From: Sisyra terminalis
Lineage: Eukaryota > Arthropoda > Insecta > Neuroptera > Sisyridae
Direction of reading: 5' to 3'
DNA: 64,000 bases
NCBI GenBank assembly: GCA_958496175.1
Contig: OY292280.1
Span: 9,982,001 to 10,046,000 of the forward strand
Below, piece by piece: positions 11,037 to 21,900 of the stretch. A model generated the notes under the pieces. The model searched no databases. It was not told the origin of the DNA and saw only the letters and a list, made by a program, of their open reading frames with translations. Numbering within the stretch: position 1 is the first letter of the stretch; each line of letters opens with the position of its first letter. The position numbers and the translations under genes were made by a program.

Positions 11037-14000
11037 ATGGACAGAAATGTGTGGCGCCAGGAAAAAAAGCAATATTCCAGCTCTGGTAAATATTCCCGAG
11101 TGCCATCTAGGTATTAATGATTTATCAATTGTTTTTTTTCTAGATAGTGATTCTGACGAAAAAGGTACCCACTATATATTTTTTTAAAGTAAAATCAAAT
11201 ATATGATTTAATATTTTCCCACCTAAATATGTAGATTCAAAATCAGGTTTGAACTGCCCGAAGAGTACACGTATTACAGATGACCAGAAAAAAATTCAAG
11301 GAAAACGTAAGTTTCTAAAAGAAAATATATTATCTCAAAATGATTCCAGTAATTTTTTCAGAAAAAAAAATAACAAGTGAAGATGACGAGGAACCAGATT
11401 TCGGTAGGCAAATTTTTGCGAAAATTTTTAATAACTTTTACAAATGTTTCAGTTTTAGTTCCCGCATCGGCCACCATTATGGATTTGGAGCTATGTGCTC
11501 GAACTGGGGGTAAGTATGAACATTAACGACTAATTATATAAATATGCAATTAATATTTCAACAGCTCGACGCAAAGTATATATTCGTATATCAAATCCAG
11601 AAAAGAAAAAAACGTGCCACGAAAAACAATGCCTTAAAGGTAATAAAATAATTAAGGGTTACCATAAGAAAATTCAGAACTATCAAATTGTGAAATAAAT
11701 CTAATCAATTATTTGGAATTTAACAATTTAGAACTAAAATTAATTTTAGTCTCGGAAATTTCACAAAAATATGATCAAATTATAAGTGGTATAATTGTTT
11801 TTGTAGCCTACTGGTGGCCGAGTGGTCAAGGTGATCGCTCCAAAACTGGTACGTGTTGGGTTTGATCCTTGGATCTAGCAAATTTTCCATATTTCTCGAT
11901 TACAGATTTTTATTAGCCCTTGAGTTGCTAAGATTTTAGTAGTTACAAAATGACGGTAAATAACATTTAAAAAAAAGTTTTTGAAGCTAATAATTTGGTA
12001 GATTCTGATTTTCATATTGAAATTGTTACTTTAAAAGAAATATAGTATAACTAACGAAAAATTTTCAGAAAAGAAAATAGCAGCTGCTGAAACGGTAGTT
12101 GCAGACTCCGGTAAGAAATAATATTTTTTATTTATTATTTATTTTTTATTTATTAGTTAATCTCTCAATATCAGAAATTTACTACTAAGTACAGTTTTAG
12201 ACCCCAAATAGACTCCTTTGATATTTCACGATGAATTAGCAAAAAAAAGCACAAAACTACTAAAGGAAACCTTTATTTAACTCCATTGGAGATACTGGGG
12301 GCTAGGCTACCTTTGATCTAATGACCTCATTTATTTTCTAAGATAGTGGTTCTTAATCTTTATTGATTTTATTGGTTTTACTAGCGCATTCATCGAACCC
12401 TTTTTAATTGGAAAAATAAAATTTGATTCTTTTAATTTCGTGACTTTGACACATTTTATACCTTAGTCTTATGATTCGGGGATGTATATACTTTCACCGA
12501 ACCCGCGAGACTGACTCATCCAGAATGAACACAGGTTAAGAACCACTAATCTATATAATATGGAGTGTTTCATGTTGTAAAGACTTTCTAATTGTTTTTT
12601 TTTTTATTCAGAAACAAATTTTGAAGAGACTTCATTCGTCGAATTATTTAGTCGTCCGAAAGATACTCCTAGTATGTATTTTTATCAGAAAGTATAAAAT
12701 TGTTTTCTTATAATTTCATCTGATGGATATCGATCTAAATTTATTGTATCCAACAAAAGTGAATGTATTTTCTGAAATAAATTTAAATATATCATTCTTC
12801 TTGAATTTTTGATCATACTTTTAATACCGTTAGTTTCAGATGATCAAAAACCAGGTTCCTCGATGGATATTGATATCTTTCCATTATCCCGTAAGTGTAT
12901 TTAGTCTCCCCTTTCTCCAAATTATTTTTTTTTTAATTATTTTTTTGGCGTTAGCCTCAATAAAGACCTATTCGAAGATACCAGTCATGGAATTGAATCC
13001 TGCAGACTCATTAATAAGTTTATACTGGAAAGTTTCAAAAAGTTTCAGTTTTTACTTATATGGTATTATTTTCAGATCGTCCTTTGGAAAAGGTGCGACA
13101 ATTGGATGAACGAGAAGAAAAAATCAGCAAAGAAGTGCTAGGTACTCCATTTTTAATAGAATTAATTGAGGAAATAAAATTGATTTTCTTTTAGAATTCC
13201 AGGAAAAATGTGGACCAAATGCTTTAGTTGCAAGCAAATATGGTAAAAGCAAAACACTAATATGATTTTAGTTGAGGACTAGTTGAGCTTTTGGAATTCA
13301 TGAAATTGTTGTTTTATTTTACAGGTTTGCCAACATTATTAAAATATGCTGAACCAATGGAAGCTGCTACAGGTGAGAATGTAGATTTTCGACATTCCGT
13401 TTAATAGAAAAGTTTTTCTTTTCAGATCAATCGGAGGAATCATCTTCAAAGAATCAAGAAACCGAGGATAAAAAATGTAGTAAGTATTAACAATGATTTT
13501 TTGTTAGTGCATGCGTTTTTGTTTTATACCGTCTTATGTAGAATTGTGAGATTAAGAAGAAAAAATCGATTTAGAAAGAATTGATTATTATTATAAAAAA
13601 TAATCGGAAAAATCGATTTTTCTTATTATTTGAAAGAATTATAGTAGAAAATTTATTCATAATTATTAGTGTCCGACCGTAACTAGTTTTTACGGCCGAA
13701 ACCGAAACTTCCATATAAGGTCATATTTTTGTAGAAAAAAAAGTTAATTATAATTTGTCAGTCTTTACTTTTATATTCGAGAGGCATTCATTAATCATTT
13801 AGTCTCTAATATTTGAGGTAATCATTAACATAACATTATATTATAATTTCTTATTTCAAAAAAAATATTTTTGCTGAAATAAGGGGTTGATTTGATAGAA
13901 ATGCACCCAATATTTAATTTTTTTTATTAGTTATGAATAACAAAAAATGATAAAAAAATTAAAAAACAAAACTACATTTTACCTAATATGATTAGGTAAA

Positions 14001-15923
14001 TAAAATAGAAAGTATGTATTCTCTCTTATATCATGAAAACAAATTAATTTCTTTTAAACTTTGATCAGCTTTCTTTCGAACTGAAAAAAAAGTTTAAGAT
14101 AATATTAAACAAAATTTTAATGAACTGTTAGTTATCTGTATAATTAAGGAATAAAATAATAAGTGAAAAACAATAATTTTTTAACATTTTTATTTATTAT
14201 CTCACGAATTCGGTTTTGGTTTCGGTCGCAGTTTCAGCCTGGCAATAGCCAAAACCGAAACTAAGCCGAAACTGAAAGTATGGTTGGACTATAATTATCA
14301 ATCATTATTAATAATTTCATACATCATGAAAAAGTAAGTAGGGGAGACTGGGTGCAAAAGTAACAATTTTTACTCTTACCTTGATTTCTGGCTGGGTGTT
14401 ATTATTGCCATTGAATTAATATAACCACATGTAAATTTAGTTTATGTTCTTCACAATCGTAACTCGATTTATTAAATTATGATGTGTTTTATATGAATAA
14501 CACAGAGTTAAAAAAAATTGTCAGTGGTTACTTTCGACCACGCAGGCGGGTCAAAAGTAACAAGACTGCTAAGGGTTGCTAATGAAAACAATAGTACAAG
14601 TTAAATCAACAATTTACTAATTTAAAGAATTTATATTAATGATATAAACCAAATTCAGCATTTTAAATACTCAAAAAATATATATTTTAAGGAAATGAAT
14701 CAATAGAATGCCACGACAACGCATAAAAACTACTGCATGAAGAATTACCGACACAGAAATGTATCAAAAACCATTCTATCGAAGTAGATATCCATAAAAA
14801 TATGGTAATAAAATTAATAATAAAATCATTACGAGGACAAAAGTAACATATTACTTTTGTACCCTAGGGGGCTATGTTAATTTTGTACCCATTCTCATTT
14901 TTAATAAAACGTGTAACAACCTTAAAACGGAACGTGGTAGACAAAAATGAATTTAAACAATGTACAATTTATCCAATCAAGAATGGATTGGCAACATTCG
15001 GATTACTATGATCTTTTGACGACTATGTAAACAATAAATAAAAAAACGTCGAAAAACTTACTTTTTGCTCGTTAAAACACATTACGTCCTATTATATAAC
15101 CTAACAACGCACTGCGCACGCGTCAACTTAATGTGATTGAGGGGGGTGCTCTAGGCTATCACCTGATGGCAGCAAAGCGGAGTTCACCCATTGGATAAGC
15201 CTAGAAAGCGTTACTTTCCACCCGCCGTTACTTTTTTACCCAGTCTCCCCTACTTTTACCATTCTCCTAAGAAATGCAAATTCTAGACTTGGGAGTATTG
15301 TAGACTAAAAGGTCAACAGTTTTCAAAGTTTGATCAAAGTTTTCCATAATCGAATATATTAAGTCCCAGAAGATATACCAATTTAGCTATTTTTCATATG
15401 ATTAAAGTTAAATTTTATATATTCCTGTTTTCATCTTATGAAATCGTACGACAAATTCTTAATTGGCCATATTGGTACTGTAGTTTCATAGTAGTATTGG
15501 TATATGTTAGAAAAATGGTATAACAACTATTTTTTTAGGATCCAAAAAAGTGCAGAAAGTTGAAGAGTCTGACGCTGATCGTTCCACTGGTAAAGTTCCT
15601 AAATTTTTCTTGTAATTAAATCTTGATAAATTACAGTTTTATGTTATTCTGTAGATCGTGTCAAGGTATGGAAAAAACGAATGTTAAGACAACTGCTGAT
15701 TCACAAGATGGTGAAAGACGTGCCCGAAGACGATTCAGTGTTAACTACTGAAGAATTGCTGATGAAAATGGAACTGGGAATTGCAACGTCATCAATGAGT
15801 AACCGGGATTTTATAAGATTTCTGGCCGAACAGCGGGATGCATTTAAACAGGATTCTGAGCTTTCAGCAGTGCCCAGCGAACACCACTCTTTCAGTGACT
15901 CCGCAAAAGAAGATGAAGTCTAA
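11037..15923 (+). CDS. 15-exon phase-1 microexon gene, product unknown
   Basis: I could not assign this to a known family. Coding exons: 11037-11085, 11144-11164, 11235-11306, 11362-11403, 11453-11509, 11565-11639, 12069-12110, 12612-12671, 12840-12890, 13076-13141, 13195-13242, 13325-13372, 13426-13479, 15539-15589, 15655-15923. All 14 introns have GT-AG ends and are phase 1, so every internal exon (21-75 nt) is a multiple of three. The sum is 1005 nt, 334 residues, ending SDSAKEDEV. The start ATG (MDRNVWRQEKKQYSSS) lies four bases after a 3' splice site (TTATTTAG), so a 5' UTR exon lies upstream. The protein has no signal peptide and is rich in Lys, Glu, Asp and Ser. The last exon has a helical-looking segment (VWKKRMLRQLLIHKMVKDV). 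An AATAAA follows near 15972. Its first three exons match those of the gene at 56-61 kb in length and character. The role is unknown; nuclear or disordered is a guess. Confidence 0.8.
11806..11978 (+). repeat. tRNA-derived SINE in intron 6
   Basis: The head GCCTACTGGTGGCCGAGTGG contains an exact Pol III A box (TGGCNNAGTGG). About 40 bases later GGGTTTGATCC is a decayed B box (GGTTCGANTCC). A conserved body (ATTTCTCGATTAC, then TTATTAGCCCTTGAGTTGCT) and a T/A-rich tail follow. The class II spacing suits a Ser or Leu tRNA ancestor. Confidence 0.75.
13667..14290. mobile_element. hAT-type MITE in intron 13
   Basis: The 624-bp element starts TAGTGTCCGACCG and ends with a degenerate inverse (ATGGTTGGACT). 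It is bracketed by a perfect 8-bp duplication ATAATTAT (13659-13666 and 14291-14298), the hAT hallmark. Subterminal CCGAAACCGAAAC repeats occur at both ends. There is no ORF. A fragment of the same family lies at 46578-46620. Confidence 0.75.
14341..15250. mobile_element. TA-flanked inverted-repeat element in intron 13
   Basis: Ends are GGGGAGACTGGGTGCAAAAG and, reverse-complemented, GGGGAGACTGGGTAAAAAAG, each next to TA, suggesting a Tc1/mariner-type 2-bp target duplication. The 910-bp interior has no transposase frame. Together with the neighbouring hAT MITE it fills most of the 2-kb intron. Confidence 0.7.
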
Positions 15924-15989
15924 GGATACGAAAATTGTCAAAGTTGCGCAGAATTCATTGATTAAATTGAAAAAATAAAATTTTCATTA

Positions 15990-17020
15990 ATTTGGGGAAA
16001 ATATTAAATCTCCAATTTTTCGTTATGTTTCTCAGATGGCTGCAAATAGTGCCAACCCTTAGGATATATCCATTCAACTGTTTTTTTGTTTGGGGTACTT
16101 CTTGCAAAAATTTGCAAAATTCCTCGGTCATTTTTTGTAAAATTATACATAAATTTAAATTAATTAAAAAAAAAGAGAACTATATGAAAAAAATATAAAA
16201 ATTTTGTTATTTTTCTTCCTTTTTCCCAAAAATTACAATCCGGTATGAGTCTTGAATGTAAGCGTAGATATCTGGAAAATTTCGCAAAAGCGAAGCAATT
16301 TAAAATTAAAGCTTGATATCATATTTATAAAACATATAATTAATATATTTTATTAAAACAATATATTTTCAAACATCACACGATTCATAAAATAAAAGCT
16401 AAATAAATGAGGAGCCTGATTAAATTTCTAATCCGATCGACATGATTAAATTTTTGGATCGTATTGCGCATTAAATAAATGAAAAACAGAAAATTTCATT
16501 GTTTGAAATTTATATGGGTCTCATTTTTCTTTGATTGTTGTCCTCTTCCCGTGTTTTAACAAACTGTAGTTATTAAGGGGATGCAGTTTAAAGGTTGATA
16601 CTATTTACAACCATCTATGATTTATAAGTAGTTAACCTAATCATGTAAATATACCATAGAATTCCATAGTTCTTAATTTTATTGCTTTTAAAAATTTCTT
16701 AAAAAGGGGAGTTTCTGCTTACAAATTTCCAAAATGCCGAATTCCTTATCAAAAAACAATATCTGAGATATATTTGCTCATATTTGAAGCTGATCCAATA
16801 GGAAAGAGTGAATGCCTAAAAGTGATTTTTGATTTTATTGTAGGAACAATTTAGTGTTTTTCGGTCATAAATTAAATTTTCTTGATTTATTTGACATAAA
16901 AGTATAATAATAATTACAATACAACCCACTTTATGAAAAATTCCAACGAATAATAGTAAAAAAGGGTCAAAAAGTAATCATTGTTTTGTTCAAAAAATGG
17001 AAAAATTTTTGGCAATCACC
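15990..17020. other. Non-coding AT-rich stretch
   Basis: Downstream of the microexon gene no further gene, tRNA or bounded repeat is evident until the first complete family-A palindrome. Confidence 0.45.
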
Positions 17021-17024
17021 AAAA

Positions 17025-17365
17025 ATTTACAGTTTATACAATATATAAAATATATTGTGGTTCAATTTATGTAGTATAATTTAATATGATATTATATAAA
17101 AATCATACCATAAACATAAATCATCACATAGCAGTCACGGAGCGATCCAAACTACTGAGGAAGATTGCTTGGCAATGGAAATACGTGTTTTGGTAAAACG
17201 TCACAAATATTTTTGTTTGAACTTCTGTTCCAAATTAATGTTTATGGTATGATTTGAATATATTATTATATTAAATTATACTACATAAATTGAACCACAA
17301 TATATTTTATAAATTGCATAAACAGTATATCTGTTAAAAGTCGGTGAAAAAAATTTTTTTGACCA
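17025..17365. repeat. Palindromic repeat family A, short copy
   Basis: Arms TTGTGGTTCAATTTATGTAG and its complement ending TTGAACCACAATATATTTT flank a shortened centre with ACTGAGGAAGATTGCTTGGC. The outer right edge keeps the terminal TCTGTTAAAAGTCGGTG. Confidence 0.75.
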
Positions 17366-17472
17366 AAAATTTGTAAAAGCAATGCAGTTAACAAGTATTC
17401 CTGCATTTTTTTTAAAGTAAAACTCACTTTTTTAGCTTTAAAAAATATTTTTTTCAATAAAATAGACCAAAA

Positions 17473-17476
<4 letters not shown>

Positions 17477-17536
<60 letters not shown>

Positions 17537-17545
17537 ATATATATA
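17477..17545. repeat. (AT)n microsatellite
   Basis: About 70 bases of alternating AT with a few GTAT interruptions. Confidence 0.95.
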
Positions 17546-17709
17546 TTATAGTCGAAAGTAATATGTACCTATAATAATAGTAGTTATTGTAATTGTTGTT
17601 TTATAGGTACCCGCGAATATTTGTGGTTTCGGATCATTTCAGATAATGATAGAGGATCGACTCGCGGCGCCCCTCTTTACTTTCTACGGCGCACACTTTG
17701 AGAACCCCT

Positions 17710-18155
17710 GATATATAGGATATATTGCGGTCTAATTTATGTAGTATAATTTAATATAATAATATATAAAAATCATACCATAAAAATAAATTTGAACAGT
17801 AGGTCAAACAAAAATATTCGTGACGTATTGCCCAGATACGTATTTCGATTGCCAAGAAATCTTCCTCAGTAGTCATCAAGTAGTTTGGATCACTCTATAA
17901 CTGCTTTGTGATGATTGTGAATCATCACAAATCATCTTTGTGAATCATCACAAAGCAGTTACGGAGTGATCCAAACTACTTGATGACCACTGAGGAAGAT
18001 TGCTTGGCAATCGAAATACGTATCTGCGTAATACGTCACAAATATTTTTGTTTGAACTTCTGTACAATTTAATGTTTACGGTATGATTTTTATATATTAT
18101 TATATTTAATTATACTACATAAAATGCACCGCAATATATCCTATATATTGTAAAC
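17710..18155. repeat. Palindromic repeat family A, full copy
   Basis: A near-perfect foldback of about 445 bp with its centre at about 17930. The left arm runs from ATATATAGGATATATTGCGG and the right arm ends in CCGCAATATATCCTATATAT. Each arm has the motif CACTGAGGAAGATTGC-loop-GCAATCGAAATACG (right arm 17988-18020). Confidence 0.85.
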
Positions 18156-18294
18156 TCAAAAATTCTAGAATTCTTGATTTTTTTTTGCAAACTATTTTAT
18201 GAATTCATAAAAGAAGTTTTCAGAAGTTTCCCCTTATAATCTTTCAATAAATATCTTTATTTTCTAAACTTAACAATGAACAAAGTTTCAATTC

Positions 18295-18482
18295 AGTCTA
18301 CTGGTGGCCGAGTGGTCAAGGGAACCGCTCAAAAATTTGTAGATTTTCTTTTCGAATCTAATATCGAGAAATTTTCAGTATTTCTTGATTTACGAACTTT
18401 CATTAACCCTAGAGTTTAAAGACCTAAAGATCATAGTTGTTATAAAGCGAAAGTTAATAACAATAAAAAAAAAAAAAAAAAT
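18295..18482 (+). repeat. tRNA-derived SINE
   Basis: Head GTCTACTGGTGGCCGAGTGG, decayed B box TTTTCGAATCTAAT, the family body and a terminal poly-A of 17 bases. The long A tail suggests fairly recent retroposition. Confidence 0.75.
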
Positions 18483-18971
18483 TCGTTAGTAATTTTTGCA
18501 AATTGCCATTTCTTTCTTTATACAGTTTACTCTGAATAAATTTTCACCTTGGAAATTTATTAATGTCTATGCTTATAAGAAATGCTAATTGAAAAATTAA
18601 TTATTCAAACCTAATTAAATTGATTATTTAATTTTTCTCTGAAAATACTACAAAGTAATTAAAATAAATCTCAATGTTTTTTTTTTTACATATAGGTTTA
18701 TTATATTATAACAATTTAATTTTTTACTAGTTTTGTAATAATATTATAATAATAACTTTTATATGTTTATTATTATTTTCATAAACTAGTGAAAAGTTAT
18801 ATATTTGAAAGAGAAAATTCATAATTATTAGCTGGAATAAAAAAAAATATTGGTGATATATTTTTTTGCAATCATAGACTTGTTATGATTATTATAGTTA
18901 TAGCTTTATTGATAATAAAACTTTCTAACAATTCATGAATAAATTACATAATAAATTTGATATTTCAATGA

Positions 18972-21900
18972 TTAAGAACTAAACGGGTTCTTCTTATCTT
19001 TTAGTTGATTCCTCAAATTCATCAATTTGTATGATGACCTTAGGTAAGCATGATTTATTATGGCCACCCGTTTCATCCATGAAGCATAGGGGGCAGTGAG
19101 GGTGAAAACTGCGGGTTTTATTGGTGTCTCACAATCCAGACCCCAGGATAAAAATCCGACCAGTTGGCCATTACACACCAATGGCCCAGAAGTATCACCA
19201 ACACAAACCACTGACCTGTTGATGGGATCGTTGGCGCAAATCATCATCTTGGACACATTGTTAACTATTCGCCAATAATTGCGGCACTGATTTTGACCGA
19301 AGATCGACAGATTTTTCGTTAGTAAATTGGTCCAGAATTCACCTAGAGTCTACGAAAAGAAAAACTTTTAGTTACTTAGTTGGAGTACTTTAAGGCACTG
19401 TGGCATCAATCACGATGCTACAAGCCTGGCTCTTTTAGGGAATCTGAAAATCTACAGGCTAAAGCCTGTTGCCCAATGTAACTATAGTCTAAGATCCCAC
19501 TGCAGAAAAGTGTAGTGATCGAGTTTATGCTAAAAACCAATTTTTACGCATATTTATCATCAGGAGAATAAGTATCTTTTCGGTTGCCTATCAAAATGTG
19601 GCCGCTAGTATTTTTAATTAAATTATTTTTAATTGATTTTTCGAAAAAATTTAACTGATTTGTTTTTAAAATAAAATATCATCCACTTCACGGCAATATA
19701 TATAAAGACTTTGAAAAGTCAGGGTTGCCGTTGCGCACTTGACCGCACCTCTTTGCAGTCAGGTGTAAACAGGTATGATTTTGGGCCCTTTTTACGTTCA
19801 TAACGTGCGTTTATGATTTATATATCAAATTAAAGCTATTTTTTTTCTCATTATTACGATATACGGTTGCCTAATTAAATCTGGCCGCAAATAAGGGTTC
19901 CGGCTACAATAAAATATATAACTTCGCTTCAGATTGTATTAAAAAAAGTTTTAAGAGTACCACCGGAGACAAAAAATCAATAATTAAAATGGAATGAGAT
20001 ATTTTTGGACGTCTCTTGGTAATTGCTATTAATCAAAAAGTTGACATTGGGTACTGTCTGTCATTCCCTCTAGCACCTCTACCTTCTGCACTATTCCATT
20101 GCTCAGGCGACATGATGAAGACGGACAAATCAAATCTAAGTAAGCAATTGACAGCAAAGATTGCACCAGCTAATCCCGGACAAGTCGACATAGAAATCAT
20201 TGATGGTTTCTATTATTTATGTCAAATTGGGTCTACTTTGCCCTAAACATTTGGAAAAGTAGCAGAATCGATATTGATAAAACTTTGTTCAAAAAATACT
20301 CCGGAAGTACTTGAGTGGTTGAAACACTAGCATCCGACGCATGCGCAATGGCTTTAAAATTACGTACAGCTGCCAATCGCTGTCCTCGTCTGACTGGTTA
20401 AATCTGGCTAGCTCTCTTTCACTGTTTTTTTAATATTTACCATCTTTAGCAGCCAATAACCCTTATTTGTGGCCAGATTTAATTAAGCAACCGTATATCA
20501 TAATAATGAGAAAAAAAATAGCTTTAATTTGATATATAAATCATAAATGCACGTTATGAACGTAAAAAGGGCCCAAAATTATACCTGTTTACACCTGGCT
20601 GCGAAGAGGTGCGGTCAAGTGCGCAACGGCAACCCTGACTTTTCAAAGTTTTTATATATATGGCCGTGAAGTGGACGATATTTTATTTTAAAAACAAATC
20701 AATTAAATTTTTGCAAAAAATCAATTAAAAATACTAGCGGCCACATTTTGATAGGTAACCTAGTAGATATTTATTTTCCTAATGATAAATATGCGTAAAA
20801 ATTAGATTTTTAGCATTAACTCGATCACTACGCTTTTCTGCAGTGGGATCCTAGACTACTAGTTATATCCCTATTGTGTTCAAGTTATTTATTTCAAAAC
20901 CTTTTAAGAAAAATATTTGCGATATAAGATTCGTTTGTAAATACTATATTTACATGGATTATATTATGTGAATTTTTAAATTGTAAATAAATAAATGGTT
21001 CAAAAACGGAGAGTTAAAAGTTTATTGTTTTTTTTTTTCGACTCAACTGTCAAAAAACGCCCAAAATTCAGGCTTCTTGACCAGAATACCTTCAAAAATC
21101 ATTTAAATGGCTTTTAAAATTTTACTATTTGAAACTAAATTTACTAGTGATTTAAAAACGTAGTGGATTTTTAAATTTGGCGCCATTTAGTGTACGGTGA
21201 CGTCATCGTAATGATGATCCAATAAGAGCCTACTTTAACCATTTTGAGCTGTATCATCATTTTATGAAATTTCAATTGATTATTTTTTATTTCATTATAT
21301 ATATTTTAAATAGTTCATATAGTAGTAAAGATAAAAAAAAATAGTTATTTAAAAGTACCAAGAAAATGATTACCACGAAATTGGGATGATGAACTAAATT
21401 AGGGTGTATGAAGATCATAGAATAGTAATCATCCTGAAAAATCGGGAGAGATAGTCATCTTTGTTCTGGATATTATTGGGATAGTAAAATTAACGATATT
21501 TTATTTTATATTTGTACAATTACACATAAATATTAGTAACTGATAGGGTAATTCAGGCAAATACGATACCTAAATGAAGAAAATGAGGCAATAAGATAGT
21601 GTGTAGGATATGGGGAAATCGAGATTCCATGTATAATTTGCTTAAAGTACGTTGGTGATTAGACCGTTCCGAATTGTTCCAATAAATGACTACCCAAAAA
21701 AAAATAAACAATATATTTTTAGTATTGGAGTAATATTGAAAGTTTATTAATTATAATTTTCTAATGAGATTATTTTTATGGTTTGCCTAATAAAACTTGA
21801 TGTGATTTTTGTTTATTTAATATGTAACTTGAAATTTAAGTGTTGATAAAAATTGGTACAAATAATACATAAACACGTGTTAAATTTAAACAGTGCTATA

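Noticed and set aside
11806..11878. Functional tRNA-Ser or tRNA-Leu gene
   Set aside because: The A and B boxes are tRNA-like, but no acceptor stem or anticodon arm folds and the same body and tail recur in every copy, so it is a SINE head.
12840..13109. 89-codon frame with hydrophobic stretches
   Set aside because: It reads across exon 9, an intron and exon 10 of the microexon gene in the wrong frame.
17988..18040. Functional hammerhead ribozyme in family A
   Set aside because: The core order fits and a GTC follows a possible stem III, but stem I cannot form with the flanking bases and extra nucleotides break both junctions.
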